This document shows positions 9,284 through 18,567 of a stretch of 39,981 nt of DNA, one piece after another. The translations under genes were made by a program, and so were the position numbers. Under the pieces are notes generated by a model. That model was not told the DNA's origin, searched no databases, and saw only the letters and a list, made by a program, of their open reading frames with translations. The stretch spans positions 1-39,981 of the forward strand of contig DWYZ01000072.1 in the NCBI GenBank assembly GCA_019118425.1, written 5' to 3'. The stretch's first letter is position 1, and the number at the start of each line of letters is the position of its first letter. This DNA is from Candidatus Blautia faecavium (lineage in GTDB: Bacteria > Bacillota > Clostridia > Lachnospirales > Lachnospiraceae).

Positions 9284-10501
9284 ATGAAAGTACAGAATAA
9301 AAAATCAGATGTTCAGGCTCTGCAGAATTTAACAGTTCTCGATCTGACCAGAGTAGTTGCCGGTCCTTATGCAGGGGCGCTGCTGGGGGATCTGGGAGCC
9401 CATGTGATAAAGATCGAGATTCCAGGCAATGGAGATGATGCAAGAGGGTATGGCCCGTACGAACATGGGGAAAGCATGTATTATGCCAATCTGAATAGAA
9501 ATAAAAAAGGAATTACATTAAATTTAAAGACAGAGAAGGGAAAAGAAGTCTTTAAAAAGCTGGCTGCCAAGGCAGACATTATCATCGAAAATTACAGGCC
9601 GGGAGTTATGGATAAGCTTGGCTTAGGATATGATGTGCTGAAAGAGCTGAATCCGAAACTGATCTATGCGGCTGTGTCAGGCTTTGGATCCTATGGCCCT
9701 TATTCGAATCGGCCGGGCTATGATATTCTTTCCCAGGCAATGGGAGGACTGATGAGTGTCACCGGCTGCAAAGGCGGAGAACCCACCCGTTCCGGAAACG
9801 CCATGGGAGACATCCTTGGGGGAATGAACATGGTGATTGGCGTACTTGCGGCTGTGAATGCCAGAAACATCACAGGACATGGACAGAGAGTGGATGTTTC
9901 CCTTGTGGATTCTGTGGTGGCCAGTCTGGAAAATGCTTATGTACGTTATTTTAAATCTCATGAGATTCCGGTAAGAAACGGAAATGCCTATGCATCCATC
10001 GCGCCTTATGATACCTACCATGCAAAAGACGGCTATGTGGTGATCGCCTGCGGCAATCAGAAGCTGTATGAAAAGTTCTGCAACGAGGTAGTGGATATGC
10101 CATGGATGATCACGGATGAAAGATTTTTAACCGTTCCCCTGCGTGTGGAGAACAACGAGATCCAGAAGAAATACATAGAAGAGTGGACCATGAAATATAC
10201 CGTGGATGAAGTTGTGGACAAAGTGCTTTCCAAGGGAATCCCGGCAGGGCCTATCTTTAATGTAAAGCAGATCACAGAGGACGAGCATATCGCCAACGTA
10301 AGGGAAATGTTTATTGAAGTGGATCACCCTGTGATCGGGAAAATGAAGGTGAACGGGTGCCCCATCAAGCTGATGGAGACCATGCCGCGTATTAATTATC
10401 CGGGTCCGACTCTGGGACAGCACAATGAAGAGATCCTGGAGGGAATGCTGGGATATACGCCGCAAGAAGTACAGGAACTGAGAGAAGAAAAAGTGATCTA
10501 A
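9284..10501 (+). CDS. CaiB/BaiF family (class III) CoA-transferase
   Basis: LDLTRVVAGPYAGALLGDLGAHVIKIE, YANLNRNKKGITLNLK, IIENYRPGVMDKLGLGYDVLKELNPKLIYAAVSGFG. Confidence 0.95.
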   Translation: MKVQNKKSDVQALQNLTVLDLTRVVAGPYAGALLGDLGAHVIKIEIPGNGDDARGYGPYEHGESMYYANLNRNKKGITLNLKTEKGKEVFKKLAAKADIIIENYRPGVMDKLGLGYDVLKELNPKLIYAAVSGFGSYGPYSNRPGYDILSQAMGGLMSVTGCKGGEPTRSGNAMGDILGGMNMVIGVLAAVNARNITGHGQRVDVSLVDSVVASLENAYVRYFKSHEIPVRNGNAYASIAPYDTYHAKDGYVVIACGNQKLYEKFCNEVVDMPWMITDERFLTVPLRVENNEIQKKYIEEWTMKYTVDEVVDKVLSKGIPAGPIFNVKQITEDEHIANVREMFIEVDHPVIGKMKVNGCPIKLMETMPRINYPGPTLGQHNEEILEGMLGYTPQEVQELREEKVI

Positions 10502-10511
10502 GCAATAGCAG

Positions 10512-10550
10512 CAGGTACAGTTTTTGAATGCTTATCAAAGGCTGTACCTG
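10512..10550 (+). other. Intercistronic hairpin between CoA-transferase and thiolase
   Basis: CAGGTACAG (10512-10520) and CTGTACCTG (10542-10550) are perfect inverted repeats; no U-tract. Confidence 0.6.
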
Positions 10551-10570
10551 AGTTTGTAAAGGAGGACTGA

Positions 10571-11752
10571 ATGGAAAAAAAGATCGTATTAGCAGGAGCC
10601 TGCCGTACGCCCATAGGGAAAATGGGCGGAGCGTTAAAGGATGTTCCGGCGGTAACCCTTGGTTCTATTGTTATAAAAGAAGCAGTGAAAAGAGCCGGAA
10701 TCCTTCCGGCGATGGTGGAGCATGTCTATATGGGCTGTGTTATCCAGGCAGGCCTGGGGCAGAATGTGGCAAGACAGGCCGCGATAAAAGCCGGACTTCC
10801 AAAGGAGACCACAGCGGTGACTATAAATGCAGTCTGCGGCTCAGGACTGGACTGTGTGAATATGGCGGCGCAGATGATCCAGACAGGAGAGGCGGATATT
10901 GTAGTGGCAGGCGGAATGGAAAACATGTCCCAGGCTCCTTATGCCTTGATGAACGGCCGGTTCGGATACCGGATGAATGACGGCGCCCTTGTGGATACCA
11001 TGATCCATGATGCTCTCTGGGACGCATTTAACCAATACCATATGATGATCACGGCGGAAAACGTGGCAGAGAAGTGGAAACTTACCCGGGAAGAACTGGA
11101 CGCTTTTGCGGCTGTAAGCCAGCAAAAATGTGAAAAAGCCATGGAGGAAGGCAGATTCAATAAAGAGATCGTTCCCGTCAAAGTGAAAGTGAAAAAAGAA
11201 GAACGCCTCATTGATAAGGACGAAGCGCCAAGACCGGGAACCACCAAAGAAAAGCTCGCCGCCTTAAGATGCGCTTCCGGAAAAGAGGAAGGGGTAGTGA
11301 CTGCGGGGAATGCCTCCGGCATTAATGATGGAGCCGCTGCGGTAGTGGTGATGAGTGAGGAAAAGGCAAGGGAGCTAAAGGTGACTCCTATGGCTTATTT
11401 TTCAGCCGGAGCCCTGGGAGGGGTGGATCCGGCCATTATGGGGGTAGGGCCTGTGGCCTCTACCCGAAAAGTTCTGGATAAAACCGGGCTTACCATAGAA
11501 GACATGGACCTGATCGAAGCCAACGAGGCCTTCGCGGCCCAATCCCTGGCAGTAGCCAGAGAGCTTAAGTTTCCTTCAGACAAGTTAAACGTAAACGGCG
11601 GGGCGATCGCACTGGGCCACCCTGTAGGGGCCTCTGGCTGCCGGATCCTGGTCACTCTCCTTCATGAAATGGAGAGAAGAGACGCAAAGCGAGGCCTTGC
11701 TACCCTTTGTATAGGAGGCGGGATGGGATGCTCCACGATCGTGGAGCGGTAA
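10571..11752 (+). CDS. Acetyl-CoA acetyltransferase family thiolase
   Basis: AVCGSGLD nucleophile region, [36 protein letters not shown]. Confidence 0.96.
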   Translation: MEKKIVLAGACRTPIGKMGGALKDVPAVTLGSIVIKEAVKRAGILPAMVEHVYMGCVIQAGLGQNVARQAAIKAGLPKETTAVTINAVCGSGLDCVNMAAQMIQTGEADIVVAGGMENMSQAPYALMNGRFGYRMNDGALVDTMIHDALWDAFNQYHMMITAENVAEKWKLTREELDAFAAVSQQKCEKAMEEGRFNKEIVPVKVKVKKEERLIDKDEAPRPGTTKEKLAALRCASGKEEGVVTAGNASGINDGAAAVVVMSEEKARELKVTPMAYFSAGALGGVDPAIMGVGPVASTRKVLDKTGLTIEDMDLIEANEAFAAQSLAVARELKFPSDKLNVNGGAIALGHPVGASGCRILVTLLHEMERRDAKRGLATLCIGGGMGCSTIVER

Positions 11753-11765
11753 ATAGATTGGAAAA

Positions 11766-11809
11766 TAAGCGCCTGACATCGGTTTAGCCGGTGTCAGGCG
11801 CTTTATTTT
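11766..11809. terminator. Bidirectional intrinsic terminator
   Basis: AGCGCCTGACATCGG-TTTAG-CCGGTGTCAGGCGCT with one G.T wobble, flanked by AAAATA and TTTATTTT, between convergent genes. Confidence 0.9.
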
Positions 11810-11821
11810 AGGACGGCATCC

Positions 11822-12376
11822 TTATTTTTGCAAAAGTCCACAGACTAGAACGAAATGATGAGGCAGCCGTCCTTCCTCCATCCATTCCAGCTTTAAGCCC
11901 ATAAGCTTTTCAATGGTAAGTCCCACATTTCCTCCCAGAGATTCGATAGAATACCGCATAGTTTCCGGATAACGGCAGGGAAGACCGTCCTTTTTTGCGC
12001 ATCCATTGCTGCATAGGGCACAGCTCCCCGCAGATAGACTGACGCTCCCCGGATATTTATTTTCCAGGAGAAACAGTTCATCGCTGAGCTTTTTCTTTTC
12101 CGGGGATAGAACCTTGTTTATGACGGCGTCCGCTTCCTCCTTCGTGTATTCTTTTGTCAGGACTTCTTCATCGAAAGTGATCTTAGAAGCCAAAAGCCGA
12201 AGGGTTTTATACTGTCTCCAGTATGAAAGCACATCGAAATCATAGGGCGGACAGGACCATACCTTATTGTAATTAGGACAGGCCTGACAGGCTTTTAAAA
12301 AGACTGGGACATCCACATACCCTTCTATATAGTCTGTTACAGAAACAGATGCTTCATGGCGGGTGACTGTATACAT
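11822..12376 (-). CDS. DUF2284 family putative metal-binding protein
   Basis: Cysteine-rich: CQACPNYNKVWSCPPYDFD, SAGSCALCSNGCAKKDGLPCRYPE. Start chosen as MYTVTRHEAS, preceded by AGGAGG on the minus strand. Confidence 0.8.
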   Translation of the reverse strand: MYTVTRHEASVSVTDYIEGYVDVPVFLKACQACPNYNKVWSCPPYDFDVLSYWRQYKTLRLLASKITFDEEVLTKEYTKEEADAVINKVLSPEKKKLSDELFLLENKYPGSVSLSAGSCALCSNGCAKKDGLPCRYPETMRYSIESLGGNVGLTIEKLMGLKLEWMEEGRLPHHFVLVCGLLQK

Positions 12377-12684
12377 AAAATACCTCCTGACAGAAAAGTG
12401 ATCGTGCAGTTTTATATATGCACATACAATGGGCTCCATTTTTATATGGGAGCCATAAAATTTTCTCAGGTCTATTATAACACGCGGAAAGGAAAAAGGG
12501 ACAGGTGTTTTTGGCTGGCCATATTTTTCAGCGGCAAAATAAGGAACGATCCCAGTGCGCACACAAAAAAGGAATTGGCTGCTCTTAAAGAAATCTGCTT
12601 GTGCGTGAAATCTGTGTATGATAGGATAAAAGCAGAGAATGGTATGGTTAAATTACATGGAGCGTATAAAAGAGGAGGCTTATT

Positions 12685-13509
12685 ATGCCAATCAAATTGA
12701 TTGTCAGTGATCTGGACGGAACCCTTCTGACAGAGAAAAAAGTAATATCTGATTATACGAAAGAAGCGCTTATGTACGCAATAGAAAAAGGCTGTCATTT
12801 CATACCTGCAACAGGAAGAGCGCTTGGCGCTGTCCCCAAGGAGGTGCTTCATTTTCCAGGAGTGGAATATGTGATCACTTCCAATGGAGCGGCAGTCTAT
12901 TCTGTATCTGAAGGGAAGCGCGTGTATCAATGCCGCATGTGCCCCGGCGCCATAGAGACAGTGGCTGGTCTGCCCAGATATCCGGAAGCGGCTTTAGAAA
13001 TTTTTATAGAAGGGATTCCCTATGGGCAGGAGGATTACATACAGGAACCGGAGCGGTTCGGCGCTACGTCCTTTGGAGCTGCATATGTGAAAAAAACGAG
13101 GATCAGCGTAAAGGACATCTATGCCTTTGCTCTGGAAAACAGAGAAAAAATAGACAGCATTGCCTTTGCTACTGCAGATCCGGCTGTAAAAGAAAAAATC
13201 AGGTCTATGCTCCTAAAGGAAGTAAAAGATATTTATGTAACCTCGTCTGTCTCCCATATGCTGGAGGCAGGCCATATAAATGCCGGGAAGGGAAATACTC
13301 TTTCTGTGATGCTGAAAAGACTTGGGATTACAGAAGAGGAGGCCATGGCCTTCGGAGACGGGGACAATGACATGGAAATGCTTTCTCTGGTAAAATATGG
13401 AATTGCCATGAAAAACGGATCAGAAAACTGTAAAAAATCCGCTTCCTATATCACTGAGACAAACGAGCAGAACGGGGTAGGAAAAGCCATTTATAAATTT
13501 GTCCTATAA
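12685..13509 (+). CDS. HAD-superfamily hydrolase, Cof-type
   Basis: VSDLDGTLLT motif I and AFGDGDNDMEML motif IV. Confidence 0.92.
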   Translation: MPIKLIVSDLDGTLLTEKKVISDYTKEALMYAIEKGCHFIPATGRALGAVPKEVLHFPGVEYVITSNGAAVYSVSEGKRVYQCRMCPGAIETVAGLPRYPEAALEIFIEGIPYGQEDYIQEPERFGATSFGAAYVKKTRISVKDIYAFALENREKIDSIAFATADPAVKEKIRSMLLKEVKDIYVTSSVSHMLEAGHINAGKGNTLSVMLKRLGITEEEAMAFGDGDNDMEMLSLVKYGIAMKNGSENCKKSASYITETNEQNGVGKAIYKFVL

Positions 13510-13542
13510 AAACAGAAACGATCAGAAAGGAGTGACCGATCT

Positions 13543-14394
13543 ATGGAATTTCAGCATGAACTGATCATTCCTGATGAGGGAATGCCATTTAAGCTCTTCC
13601 TTTTCGAAGGGGCAGGAGGAAATTATGTAAGAGAAAAGCACTGGCATACATCAGTGGAAATATTTGCGGTTTTAGAAGGCTCCCTTTTGTTCTTTTTAAA
13701 CGAAGTAAAGTATCCTCTTGCGGCAGGAGAATTGATCATCATCAATTCTAATGAGATTCATTCCATCCACGCGCCTGAAAAGAACAAGACGGTAGTGCTG
13801 CAGATTCCTTTAAGGCAGTTTGAAGATTATTATACAGCGCAGCGCTTTATCCGTTTTTCTACGGCGGGGAAAGGACAGAGTGCAACTCTGTGGAAACTTT
13901 TGAAAAAAATGTATGAGACGTATCTGGAAAAAGGAAGCGGATATGAGTTCCGCGTACGATCTTTTTTCTATGAAATTTTATATCAGCTTGTAAACATTTA
14001 CAGAGTGGACGAAGCCAAAGAAAAGGAAATCCGCCACAGCAGACATTTGGACACCCTGTCAAAGATTACCACCTATATGAGGGAGCATTATCAGGAAGAC
14101 ATAAAGCTTTCCGGGGTGGCGTCTGTTTTCGGATACTCCACGGAATATCTGTCAAGAATGTTCCATAAATATGCGAAAGTCAATTTTAAGACATATCTCC
14201 AGGACATCCGCATGGCATACGCCTACCGGGAGCTTATGAATACGGATGCGACCATCAGCGAAATCGCTATAAAACACGGGTTTTGCACAAGCAGGTCTTT
14301 TTCAAAAGAGTTTCAGAAACGGTATAAAACCCCACCCAGCCAAGCAAGGAAAAAAAGGGCTGCAGAGAATAAAAATGTCAAAAAAGTGCCGTAG
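13543..14394 (+). CDS. AraC-family transcriptional regulator with N-terminal cupin
   Basis: Cupin-like N-terminus (HWHTSVEIFAVLEGSLLFFLN) and C-terminal AraC HTH (IKLSGVASVFGYSTEYLSRMFHKY...ISEIAIKHGFCTSRSFSKEFQKRYKTPPSQAR). Confidence 0.93.
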   Translation: MEFQHELIIPDEGMPFKLFLFEGAGGNYVREKHWHTSVEIFAVLEGSLLFFLNEVKYPLAAGELIIINSNEIHSIHAPEKNKTVVLQIPLRQFEDYYTAQRFIRFSTAGKGQSATLWKLLKKMYETYLEKGSGYEFRVRSFFYEILYQLVNIYRVDEAKEKEIRHSRHLDTLSKITTYMREHYQEDIKLSGVASVFGYSTEYLSRMFHKYAKVNFKTYLQDIRMAYAYRELMNTDATISEIAIKHGFCTSRSFSKEFQKRYKTPPSQARKKRAAENKNVKKVP

Positions 14395-14431
14395 ATACGA
14401 CAAGAAAAACGGCGAAGCCTTCCCTGTTTTG

Positions 14432-14440
14432 TGGTATGAT
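14432..14440 (+). promoter_or_regulatory. Putative extended -10 promoter (TGG-TATGAT)
   Basis: TGGTATGAT upstream of DUF4867 gene; no clear -35. Confidence 0.4.
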
Positions 14441-14464
14441 CTTTTCAAAATAAAGAAGGATTAA

Positions 14465-14502
14465 AAAGCAGATCTTGTTCATCCTAAAAGGATCTCTGCT
14501 TT
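14465..14502 (+). promoter_or_regulatory. Leader hairpin upstream of DUF4867 gene
   Basis: AAAGCAGA (14465-14472) pairs with TCTGCTTT (14495-14502), nested inner ATCCT/AGGAT. Confidence 0.45.
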
Positions 14503-14536
14503 AAAAATCCGGAAAAAGAAAAGGAGGAGGTATATT

Positions 14537-15154
14537 TTGAAGATTCAGAATGTGACGGATGCTTCATTTGGGAAATACGGAAAAGTACTGACTGGCTATG
14601 ATCTGGGCGCTCTTTTGCGTGAAATGAAGCACACACCAGTGCCGGAGGATACGGTTTATGTTCCGTCAGTGGAGGAGCTGGAGGCTCTGGATATCGCCGG
14701 AGAATTCCAGAATCGGGGATACGGGGGACTCCCCATTCAGATCGGATACTGCAACGGACATAATAAAAAATTGAACGCAGTAGAGTATCACCGCTGTTCT
14801 GAGATTAATGTAGCAGTTACGGATCTGGTGCTGCTCATTGGATGCCAGCAGGATATCACAGAAGATTTCACCTATGATACCTCAAAGATCGAGGCATTCC
14901 TGGTACCGGCAGGGACAGCCATTGAGGTTTATGCCACTACTCTTCACTATGCGCCCTGCCATGTAGCAGAGGGCGGCTTCCAGTGTGTGGTAGTCCTTCC
15001 GAGAGGAACGAACACAGATATCACTTTCCCAGTTGCTAAGACCGGAGAGGACGCTCTTATGACCGCGAAGAACAAATGGCTGATCGGCCATGAGGAAGCG
15101 GCTATTGAAGGGGCTTTTAACGGCCTTAAGGGAGAAAACATCACTATTGACTGA
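14537..15154 (+). CDS. DUF4867 family protein
   Basis: MKIQNVTDASFGKYGKVLTGYD..., FLVPAGTAIEVYATTLHYAPC; TTG start preceded by AAGGAGGAGG; next to isomerase/kinase genes. Confidence 0.7.
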   Translation: MKIQNVTDASFGKYGKVLTGYDLGALLREMKHTPVPEDTVYVPSVEELEALDIAGEFQNRGYGGLPIQIGYCNGHNKKLNAVEYHRCSEINVAVTDLVLLIGCQQDITEDFTYDTSKIEAFLVPAGTAIEVYATTLHYAPCHVAEGGFQCVVVLPRGTNTDITFPVAKTGEDALMTAKNKWLIGHEEAAIEGAFNGLKGENITID

Positions 15155-15224
15155 TGAAAAATAGGAAGGGATGCCCCGAGGCAGGAAAGAAGCTGATCCG
15201 GGGATAAAGAAAGGAGATAAAATC

Positions 15225-16712
15225 ATGATAGATAACATGCCGAAAGTAAAAATAGGAATCGTTGCAGTAAGCCGTGACTGTTTTCCGGAAAGTCTTTCCG
15301 TAAACAGAAGAAAAGCTCTGATTGAGGCTTATGCGAAGAAATATGACGCAAGCGAAATCTACGAATGTCCAGTATGCATCGTAGAAAGCGAAATACATAT
15401 GGTTCAGGCTCTGGAAGATATCAAGAAAGCCGGCTGCAACGCTCTTTGCGTATACCTTGGAAACTTTGGACCGGAAATTTCCGAGACTCTTCTTGCAAAG
15501 CACTTTGAAGGACCAAAGATGTTCATCGCTGCCGCTGAGGAGACTGGAAACGACCTGGTACAGGGCAGAGGCGACGCTTACTGCGGTATGCTGAACGCAA
15601 GCTATAACCTGCAGCTTCGCAATGTAAAAGCATATATTCCGGAATATCCGGTAGGAAATGCAGAGGAATGCGCAGATATGATCCATGAGTTCGTTCCGAT
15701 CGCAAAGGCAATTGAGGGACTGAATAACCTGAAGATCATAAGCTTTGGACCGCGCCCATTAAACTTCCTTGCATGCAACGCACCGATCAAGCAGCTTTAC
15801 AATATCGGCGTTGAGATCGAAGAAAATTCAGAGCTGGATCTTTTCGAAGCCTTTAATAAGCATGCAGGAGACGAGAGAATACCTGCGATCGTAAAAGAAA
15901 TGGAAGAAGAACTGGGAGCAGGAAATAAAAAACCTGAAATCCTTTCCAAACTTGCACAGTATGAACTTACCTTAAAAGACTGGGTAGAAGAGCACAGAGG
16001 CTATCGTAAATATGTAACCATCGCAGGAAAATGCTGGCCGGCATTCCAGACACAGTTCGGCTTTGTTCCCTGCTATGTAAACAGCCGCCTTGCAGCACAG
16101 GGGATCCCTGTATCCTGTGAAGTAGATATTTACGGCGCTTTAAGCGAGTTTATCGGAACTGTGGTAAGCAGCGATACCGTTACTCTTCTTGATATTAACA
16201 ATACGGTTCCTAACGATATGTACGCTAGCGATATTAAGGGCAAATACAATTACACCCAGAAAGATACCTTCATGGGCTTCCATTGCGGAAATACAGCTTC
16301 CGGCAAGCTTACATCCTGTGAGATGAAGTACCAGATGATTATGGCAAGAACACTTCCGGAAGAAGTGACTCAGGGTACACTGGAAGGAGACATCGTTCCT
16401 GGAGAGATCACCTTCTACCGCCTGCAGAGCACTGCAGACAATAAACTGCGCGCATATATCGCACAGGGCGAAGTACTTCCGGTGGCTACACGTTCCTTTG
16501 GTTCTATCGGTATCTTCGCGATTCCGGAAATGGGACGTTTCTACCGTCATGTACTGATCGAGGGCGGTTATCCTCATCACGGAGCCGTTGCTTTCGGACA
16601 TTTCGGCAAAGAGCTGTTTGAAGTATTTAAATATATTGGCGTGCCTGTGGACGAGATCGGTTACAATCAGCCCGCAGGAGTCAGATATCCTACAGAAAAT
16701 CCATGGAAATAA
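15225..16712 (+). CDS. L-fucose/L-arabinose isomerase-like sugar isomerase family protein
   Basis: Fucose-isomerase-like features (MGFHCGNTASGKL, EGDIVPGEITFYRLQS, HHGAVAFGHFGKELFEVFKYIGVP). ATG at 15225 after AAAGGAGATAAAATC. Confidence 0.82.
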   Translation: MIDNMPKVKIGIVAVSRDCFPESLSVNRRKALIEAYAKKYDASEIYECPVCIVESEIHMVQALEDIKKAGCNALCVYLGNFGPEISETLLAKHFEGPKMFIAAAEETGNDLVQGRGDAYCGMLNASYNLQLRNVKAYIPEYPVGNAEECADMIHEFVPIAKAIEGLNNLKIISFGPRPLNFLACNAPIKQLYNIGVEIEENSELDLFEAFNKHAGDERIPAIVKEMEEELGAGNKKPEILSKLAQYELTLKDWVEEHRGYRKYVTIAGKCWPAFQTQFGFVPCYVNSRLAAQGIPVSCEVDIYGALSEFIGTVVSSDTVTLLDINNTVPNDMYASDIKGKYNYTQKDTFMGFHCGNTASGKLTSCEMKYQMIMARTLPEEVTQGTLEGDIVPGEITFYRLQSTADNKLRAYIAQGEVLPVATRSFGSIGIFAIPEMGRFYRHVLIEGGYPHHGAVAFGHFGKELFEVFKYIGVPVDEIGYNQPAGVRYPTENPWK

Positions 16713-16724
16713 AAAGAGCAGGAT

Positions 16725-16750
16725 GCATCCCGGGGGATTTCCCTGGGATG
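16725..16750 (+). other. Intercistronic hairpin between isomerase and xylulokinase
   Basis: CATCCCGGGGGATTTCCCTGGGATG imperfect palindrome; no U-tract. Confidence 0.6.
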
Positions 16751-16772
16751 TACCTATAATAAGGAGGAAAAC

Positions 16773-18233
16773 ATGTATTATATAGGTGTTGATTTAGGAA
16801 CTTCCGCAGTTAAACTCCTTTTGATGGATGGAGAAGGAAAAATCTGCAAGATCATCTCAAAGGAATATCCTTTATACTTTCCTCACCCGGGATGGTCAGA
16901 GCAGAATCCCACTGACTGGTTTACCCAGAGTATGGAAGGGATCAAGGAACTGACAGCGGATATTGATAAAAGCCAGGTGGACGGGATTGGCTGCGGCGGA
17001 CAGATGCACGGACTGGTTACCCTGGATGAAAAGGATGAGGTGATCCGCCCGGCGATCCTTTGGAACGATGGACGTACAGGAGAGGAGACAGACTATCTGA
17101 ATAATGTGATCGGAAAAGACAAGCTGTCACAGTATACTGCCAATATCGCCTTCGCAGGCTTTACCGCGCCGAAGATCCTGTGGATGCAGAAAAATGAGCC
17201 GGAGAATTTTAAAAAGGTAGAAAAGATCATGCTGCCCAAGGATTATCTGGCCTATCGCCTGACCGGTTCTTTCTGTACAGATGTATCCGATGCTTCTGGA
17301 ATGCTCCTTCTGGATGTGGAGCATCGCTGCTGGTCTAAAGAAATGCTTGAAATATGTGGGATCAAAGAGGAACAGCTGCCCAAGCTTTATGAAAGCTGGC
17401 AGGTAGTAGGTACCTTAAAGCCGGAGATCGCAAAGGAATTGGGACTTGCCGATACAGTAAAGGTAGTAGCGGGAGCCGGGGACAATGCGGCCGCAGCAGT
17501 CGGCACAGGAACAGTAGGGGACGGACAATGCAATATCTCTCTGGGAACCTCCGGAACGATCTTTATTTCCAGCAAGAAGTTCGGAGTAGATGAGAACAAT
17601 GCGCTCCATTCTTTCGACCATGCGGATGGAAGCTACCATCTGATGGGGTGTATGTTAAGCGCTGCCTCCTGTAATAAGTGGTGGGTAGAGGATATCTTGG
17701 GCACCAGCGATTTTGCGAAAGAGCAGGAAGACATCACTAAGCTTGGAGAGAACAATGTGTTTTATCTGCCTTATCTTATGGGTGAGCGTTCTCCTCATAA
17801 CAATCCGGATGCCAGAGCTGTATTTTTTGGAATGAGCATGGATACCACAAGAGCAGATATGACCCAGGCTGTGCTGGAAGGTGTGGCCTTTGGCCTTCGT
17901 GATTCTCTGGAAGTAGCCAGGAGCCTTGGCATCCACATCGAAAGGACGAAGATCTGCGGCGGCGGAGCTAAGAGTCCTCTCTGGAAAAAGATCATTGCCA
18001 ATGTGATGAATTTGAAAGTAGACGTGCTGGAAAATGAAGAAGGACCGGCCATGGGCGGGGCTATGCTGGCAGCAGTAGGCTGCGGCGCTTATCCGGATGT
18101 AGAAAGCATTACGAAAAAAATCGTAAAGATTGTGGATACTGTGGAACCACAGCCGGAGCTGGTTGCAAAATACGAAGAGAAATATCAGAAATTCCGCACG
18201 CTTTATCCCACAATGAAGCCTTTATTCCCGTGA
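16773..18233 (+). CDS. xylB: Xylulokinase (FGGY family)
   Basis: YIGVDLGTSAVKLLLMD, GCGGQMHGLVTLD, PAILWNDGRTGEE, LMGERSPHNNPDARAVFFG, ICGGGAKSPLW. Confidence 0.88.
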   Translation: MYYIGVDLGTSAVKLLLMDGEGKICKIISKEYPLYFPHPGWSEQNPTDWFTQSMEGIKELTADIDKSQVDGIGCGGQMHGLVTLDEKDEVIRPAILWNDGRTGEETDYLNNVIGKDKLSQYTANIAFAGFTAPKILWMQKNEPENFKKVEKIMLPKDYLAYRLTGSFCTDVSDASGMLLLDVEHRCWSKEMLEICGIKEEQLPKLYESWQVVGTLKPEIAKELGLADTVKVVAGAGDNAAAAVGTGTVGDGQCNISLGTSGTIFISSKKFGVDENNALHSFDHADGSYHLMGCMLSAASCNKWWVEDILGTSDFAKEQEDITKLGENNVFYLPYLMGERSPHNNPDARAVFFGMSMDTTRADMTQAVLEGVAFGLRDSLEVARSLGIHIERTKICGGGAKSPLWKKIIANVMNLKVDVLENEEGPAMGGAMLAAVGCGAYPDVESITKKIVKIVDTVEPQPELVAKYEEKYQKFRTLYPTMKPLFP

Positions 18234-18349
18234 GCAACGAGACAAGCGGACATGCAAGCATGTCCATTTGGTGACTGCCGCGAGAATTTTGATTTAATCG
18301 AAGACGAAAAGTGGACGCGTGCCGGCAGGCATTGCAGACATCCCTTTAA

Positions 18350-18418
18350 ATTAAGAAGAAACAGGGAGAACCTGCAGGTGTTTTTATACCTGCAGGTTCT
18401 CCCTCAATTTTTCTTAAA
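18350..18418. terminator. Strong (potentially bidirectional) intrinsic terminator
   Basis: AGGGAGAACCTGCAGGT (18363-18379) pairs perfectly with ACCTGCAGGTTCTCCCT (18388-18404); outer TTAAGAA/TTCTTAA and T-rich 3' side. Confidence 0.85.
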
Positions 18419-18567
18419 ACTCTTCCCAATCTTTATAAAAATGATATAATAAAGATATTGCCTGTACTATGTGACAGGGTAAAAAGAGACATTTGCTCAG
18501 GAGAAAATCTGGAAAATAAGGGAATGGATTTTAACAGGAGACCATTCAACGACAGGGAGGGTTTGTT

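Noticed and set aside
15144-15686. 180-aa minus-strand ORF
   Set aside because: Antisense to the isomerase gene and no recognisable domains.
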